A stretch of 64,000 nt of DNA from Sedimentitalea arenosa (GTDB taxonomy: Bacteria; Pseudomonadota; Alphaproteobacteria; Rhodobacterales; Rhodobacteraceae): contig NZ_JAELVR010000002.1 of assembly GCF_016428585.1 (NCBI RefSeq), forward strand, positions 308,545 to 372,544. Reading direction: 5' to 3'. The notes under the pieces are model-generated. The model was given only the letters and a program-made list of their open reading frames with translations. It was not told the origin of the DNA and did not search any database. A program made the translations under genes and the position numbers. Below are positions 61,142 to 64,000 of this stretch, piece by piece. Positions within the stretch are counted from its first letter, which is position 1. Each line of letters opens with the position of its first letter.

Positions 61142-62815
61142 TCAGGTGTGGAAGCCGAGAGCCTGTTCCTGGTCGCGCCAGTCCAGCGGCAGGCTGGCGG
61201 AGAGGAGCCGCTTCAGGGTCAGCTCGGCTGGCTGGGTGCCGTCGAGGATGGCGGCCTGGATTCTTGGCGAAAGGCCGGAGAGCGCGATGATGCGGGCGGC
61301 GTAGCGTTCGGAGGTTTTCTCGTCCGTGGCGAGTCGCGTCAGAGGCGTGCCGGATTTCAGGGCTACGGCCCAGCGATGGGCGTTGCGCAGCGCCCGGATC
61401 ATCGTGGCATCGGGCGCGGGCGCGCGGGTGCCGGCGACGATCTTCATCTCGGCGCCGCGGCGGCGGCAGGTGCACGGTCTGTCGATCTTCAGCAGGTTCG
61501 GGTTCAGGTCGTCTGTTGGCAGGGCGGCGGCATGGGCCAACGCGTTGCGGTCGAGTTCCAGGGCCAGTCGGCCATGTCCGATCTCGCCGGAGGTGATCAG
61601 CCGCGCGGCCAGGGACGAACCCTTTGCCGAGATCCGGGATGCCACGTCCGCGATCGCCCGGGAGGCCGGGATCGATGAGGTTGCATCGGCGTCGACGAGC
61701 ACCGAATGCCGTTTCGCGTGATCCGCGAGGTGATCGGAAATGGCCCTGGCAACCGCCTGTTCCAGGGCCTCTGCGGGCAGGCGCCAGCCTGCGGGGTCGG
61801 GGCCGACGGAGACCAGGCGGTTGGAGATGTAGTAACGCAGCTGCTTGCCGTTCTTCCGGGTGTGGGTCGGGGTGAGCAGGTCGCCGGTGTCGTCCCGAAG
61901 CTTGCCTTTGAGAGGGGCAGCATCGCCGGTCGGTTCACCGGCCGGGACGCCCCGTCGTCGCGCGCTGGCGGCCTGCAGCAGGGCCTGGACCTGGTCCCAG
62001 AGATCCCGTTCGATGATCGCCGGGTGCAGGCCGGGGAAGGTCTTGTCCTTGTGGCGGATCCGGCCGAGATAGATCGGGTTGGTGAGGATCTTGTGGATCT
62101 GGCCCCGGCTCAGGGCGTTGCCGCCCTGTTGCCGGCCGGTGGAGAAGACATGGCGCTTGGAGCGCAGGCCCAACGCCCGGGCCTCGCGCGTGACGGCGGC
62201 CAGCCATTTGTGGCTGGCATAGAGGGTGAACACGTGCCGGACCACGTCGGCCTCGGGGGCGTTCACCACCAGTTCCCGGCGCATGGGATCGGGATGCGGA
62301 TCGTAGCCGATCGGGGGCACACCGCCCATCCAGAGGCCCTTCTTCTTGGAGGCGGCGATCTTGTCGCGGATGCGCTCGGCGGTGACTTCGCGTTCGAACT
62401 GGGCGAAGGACAGCAGCACGTTGAGCGTCAGCCGGCCCATCGAGGAGGAGGTGTTGAAGGCCTGGGTGACCGAGACGAAGGAGCAGTCCGCGGTCTCCAG
62501 CCGGTCGACCAGCCGGGCGAAATCCGCCAGCGACCGGGTCAGCCGGTCGATCTTGTAGACCACCACCATGTCGACGCGCCCGGCCTCGATCTCCTCCATC
62601 AGCCGCTGCAGGGCAGGGCGCTCCAGCGTGCCGCCGGAGATCCCGCCATCGTCGTATCGGGCGGGCAGCAGCTTCCAGCCTTCGTGGCGCTGGCTGGCGA
62701 TATAGGCAGCACAGGCCTCGTGCTGGGCGTCGAGCGAGTTGAACTCCTGGTCGAGACCTTCGTCCGAGGATTTGCGGGTGTAGATGGCGCAGCGGATCTT
62801 CGGGCGCTGGCTCAT
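61142..62815 (-). CDS. Large serine recombinase (copy 2)
   Basis: 557 residues, nearly identical to the protein at 17664 including the catalytic YTRKSS and recombinase domains. The exception is a divergent patch of about 45 residues (LALELDRNALAHAAALPTDD here against LALHLDRTALANTAALPAHD, and following residues). The start ATG at 62815 still overlaps the DUF2924 frame. It appears intact and could act on the ends of both copies. Confidence 0.92.
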   Translation of the reverse strand: MSQRPKIRCAIYTRKSSDEGLDQEFNSLDAQHEACAAYIASQRHEGWKLLPARYDDGGISGGTLERPALQRLMEEIEAGRVDMVVVYKIDRLTRSLADFARLVDRLETADCSFVSVTQAFNTSSSMGRLTLNVLLSFAQFEREVTAERIRDKIAASKKKGLWMGGVPPIGYDPHPDPMRRELVVNAPEADVVRHVFTLYASHKWLAAVTREARALGLRSKRHVFSTGRQQGGNALSRGQIHKILTNPIYLGRIRHKDKTFPGLHPAIIERDLWDQVQALLQAASARRRGVPAGEPTGDAAPLKGKLRDDTGDLLTPTHTRKNGKQLRYYISNRLVSVGPDPAGWRLPAEALEQAVARAISDHLADHAKRHSVLVDADATSSIPASRAIADVASRISAKGSSLAARLITSGEIGHGRLALELDRNALAHAAALPTDDLNPNLLKIDRPCTCRRRGAEMKIVAGTRAPAPDATMIRALRNAHRWAVALKSGTPLTRLATDEKTSERYAARIIALSGLSPRIQAAILDGTQPAELTLKRLLSASLPLDWRDQEQALGFHT

Positions 62816-63228
62816 GAGCCGGCCTTTCCGGTCAGCCCGAAGAACCGCGGCCCGGACCAGTGGGCGCCGGTGATGGCGCGGGCGATGGATGAGAGCGAGC
62901 GGTGGGTCTGCCCTTTCCAGTTTTAGCCGCCCCCGGTGACATCGACCACATGGGTCACCCCGTTCCATTCCCGCAGCAACCGGCCACCGGGCTTGAGGGC
63001 GGGGCTGACCGTTCGCGGGGTTTGATCGGCTCCCTTGGCAAGCGCGGTCTTCACCTGCCGGGGCAGCCCGCCGTGGCGGCGGGCCTGCAGCTCGAAGGCG
63101 ATGAAACGGCGCAGGAAAGTCCGGCTCAGCATCTTCGGGGCGGGTTCACCGAACAACTCCTGCCAGAGCGTGAGAAGCTTCGGGCGGTCCATCGCCTCCA
63201 GCGCCCCAATCCCGATCGGCGCGGCCAT
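62812..63228 (-). pseudogene. DUF2924 gene, copy 2, with premature stop
   Basis: Same as the gene at 19334 up to HVVDVTGGG; then a TAA (62923-62925) replaces the Tyr codon, removing the last 37 or so residues including SLSAIARAITGAHW. Ribosomes now stop about 110 bases before the recombinase start, so the translational coupling seen in copy 1 is lost. Confidence 0.8.
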
Positions 63229-63455
63229 CACCGCGTCTCCGGTTCGGCGGCAAGGTGATAGGTGGCCGCGGCACCCGCCGTCTGAGCCGGACGCCGTTCG
63301 ATCTCCGCGCCCGCCTTGCGCAGCATGCTCAGAGCGGCCCGGGCCGAATGCGGCTGCCAGCCGGTGGCCTTGCAGATCGCCTCGATCATGGCGCCTTTTG
63401 GCCGGCGCAGCATCGCGCGCACCCTCGCGGTCTTGGTCTGTTTGGTCTTCGTCAT
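63228..63455 (-). CDS. DUF3489 protein, copy 2
   Basis: 75 residues, differing from the copy at 19750 only by a few substitutions (GAMIEAICK for GATIEAICK, ALSML for ALSVL). The basic N-terminus and winged-helix-like core are intact, with AGGAG-type ribosome site upstream. Confidence 0.83.
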   Translation of the reverse strand: MTKTKQTKTARVRAMLRRPKGAMIEAICKATGWQPHSARAALSMLRKAGAEIERRPAQTAGAAATYHLAAEPETR

Positions 63456-63936
63456 GGTGGAGTCCTCTTGTTCTGGGGCGGACGGAGTGCCATGCCCCGG
63501 TACCGGGGAGCGCCCGAACGGGTCGGGCGTGGAGACACTGATGCGTGGTTCAGCGCGGTAGTCCAGTCCTTTCCGCAGCGTAGGGCGATGCGCCCGGTAC
63601 ATGCCGAGGCGTGATACTGCGGATAAGATTTTTGGTATTATAAACAGTATTTTAATATACCTTCTTAAGGCAAAAATGCTTGCATCAGATGCCTCGTATG
63701 CCTATCTTCGCCATAGCCGTCCGGACAACGGGGCGGCAGACTGCTCCGTTTGGCAGCACTCATTGGAAAGACACGTTTCCGCAGGGAGCATTCGAAGGAG
63801 CAACAACTCGGATCGTTCGGTCCGGGGAGTTGCTGTTCATGCTCTCTCCGGTTTCCCCGTTGCGATCCATTCTGAAACTGGTCTTGTCAGAGGAACTTTG
63901 CTTGAGCCGGGCAGGGGGCTCTCGTAGCCTTTCCAG
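63456..63936. other. Divergent control region copy 2 and IS6-type left end
   Basis: To 63881 this is the same AT-rich gap as 19978-20403, without genes. From 63882 the sequence departs from copy 1 and leads in 55 bases to a transposase start, so the IS left end lies at or close to 63882. The copy-2 methyltransferase-terminase module, if present, is beyond the window. Confidence 0.6.
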
Positions 63937-64000
63937 ATGACCAAGCGTTCCCCCTTCAAGTACTTCAAGACCAGCCCTGAGATCATCCGCCTGGCAGTGA
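63937..64000 (+). mobile_element. IS6-family transposase, 5' end only
   Basis: The last 64 bases read MTKRSPFKYFKTSPEIIRLA, an N-terminus I recognise from IS6-family transposases of alphaproteobacteria (DDE enzymes of about 235 residues). The gene is cut by the window edge. Its presence at the break of synteny with copy 1 shows insertion into the element. Confidence 0.75.

Larger units (their letters stand above)
60772..63881. repeat. 3.1-kb duplicated element end, copy 2
   Basis: Near-identical to 17293-20403, offset by 43,478-43,479 bases, and starting with the same CTCCGCCAC that ends tRNA-Ser. Only the last 8-9 bases of the tRNA are present, not the whole gene. The left flank (60682-60771) is unrelated to copy 1 and holds no gene. 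Confidence 0.9.

Overview
The window comes from a high-GC alphaproteobacterium of the marine Roseobacter group (Rhodobacteraceae in the broad sense). The evidence is a DMSP demethylase (DmdA) next to an acrylyl-CoA reductase (AcuI), a Rhodobacter-type trgA-trgB-cysK tellurite locus, a circularly permuted alpha-type tmRNA at the left edge, and a VPLPA-CTERM surface protein. Bases 1-17300 look like core chromosome; 17300-64000 is a stack of mobile elements next to a tRNA-Ser gene.

Core part: tmRNA (ssrA, partial) and a small membrane protein, then a GntR/FadR-type regulator divergent from DUF2182, DUF1326, DinB-like, dmdA and acuI, followed by a universal stress protein and a BCCT transporter. 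This reads as a DMSP uptake and demethylation unit with its own regulator. Next come a class V aminotransferase, a photolyase, a cyclopropane fatty acid synthase, trgA, trgB, cysK and a DUF3772-type MscS channel (stress, UV and tellurite functions), ending at tRNA-Ser(GGA).

Accessory part: (1) 17.3-23.7 kb, an element with large serine recombinase, DUF2924, DUF3489, a ParB-methyltransferase fusion, DUF5681 and terminase large subunit. (2) 24.0-27.5 kb, a recombinase plus two ParB/RepB-like proteins. (3) 27.8-28.8 kb, a small regulator-like gene and a ParDE toxin-antitoxin pair, ending at a tRNA-3'-end-like fragment. (4) 29.6-35.8 kb, a 910-aa secreted lipase-like protein, an integrase stump, a VPLPA-CTERM protein and an RTX protein. 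(5) 36.2-41.1 kb, a six-gene ATGA-coupled replicative element (AlpA, P4-type primase, small ORF, DUF2924, recombinase, HTH) preceded by iteron-like repeats. (6) 41.3-44.0 kb, a two-gene QueC-like cassette that I consider the best candidate for a poorly described system, probably defence. (7) 44.3-50.7 kb, the two ends of a prophage whose middle is gone, with a resolvase and a glutathione transferase at the scar. (8) 50.7-60.7 kb, a two-component system with PepSY proteins, a DUF2271 protein with a flavinylation-type motif, a PepSY/flavodoxin/ferredoxin-reductase fusion, ApbE and a frameshifted P1B-type metal ATPase: an extracytoplasmic flavin electron-transfer and metal locus. (9) 60.8-63.9 kb, a second, nearly identical copy of the left end of element 1, cut by an IS6-family element at the window edge.

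The two 3.1-kb copies lie 43.48 kb apart, and both begin with the last bases of the tRNA-Ser gene. This suggests tandem or nested integration at tRNA-Ser. Both copies carry a four-fold CAGGGAA-type array with exact 21-bp spacing just after the recombinase stop codon.
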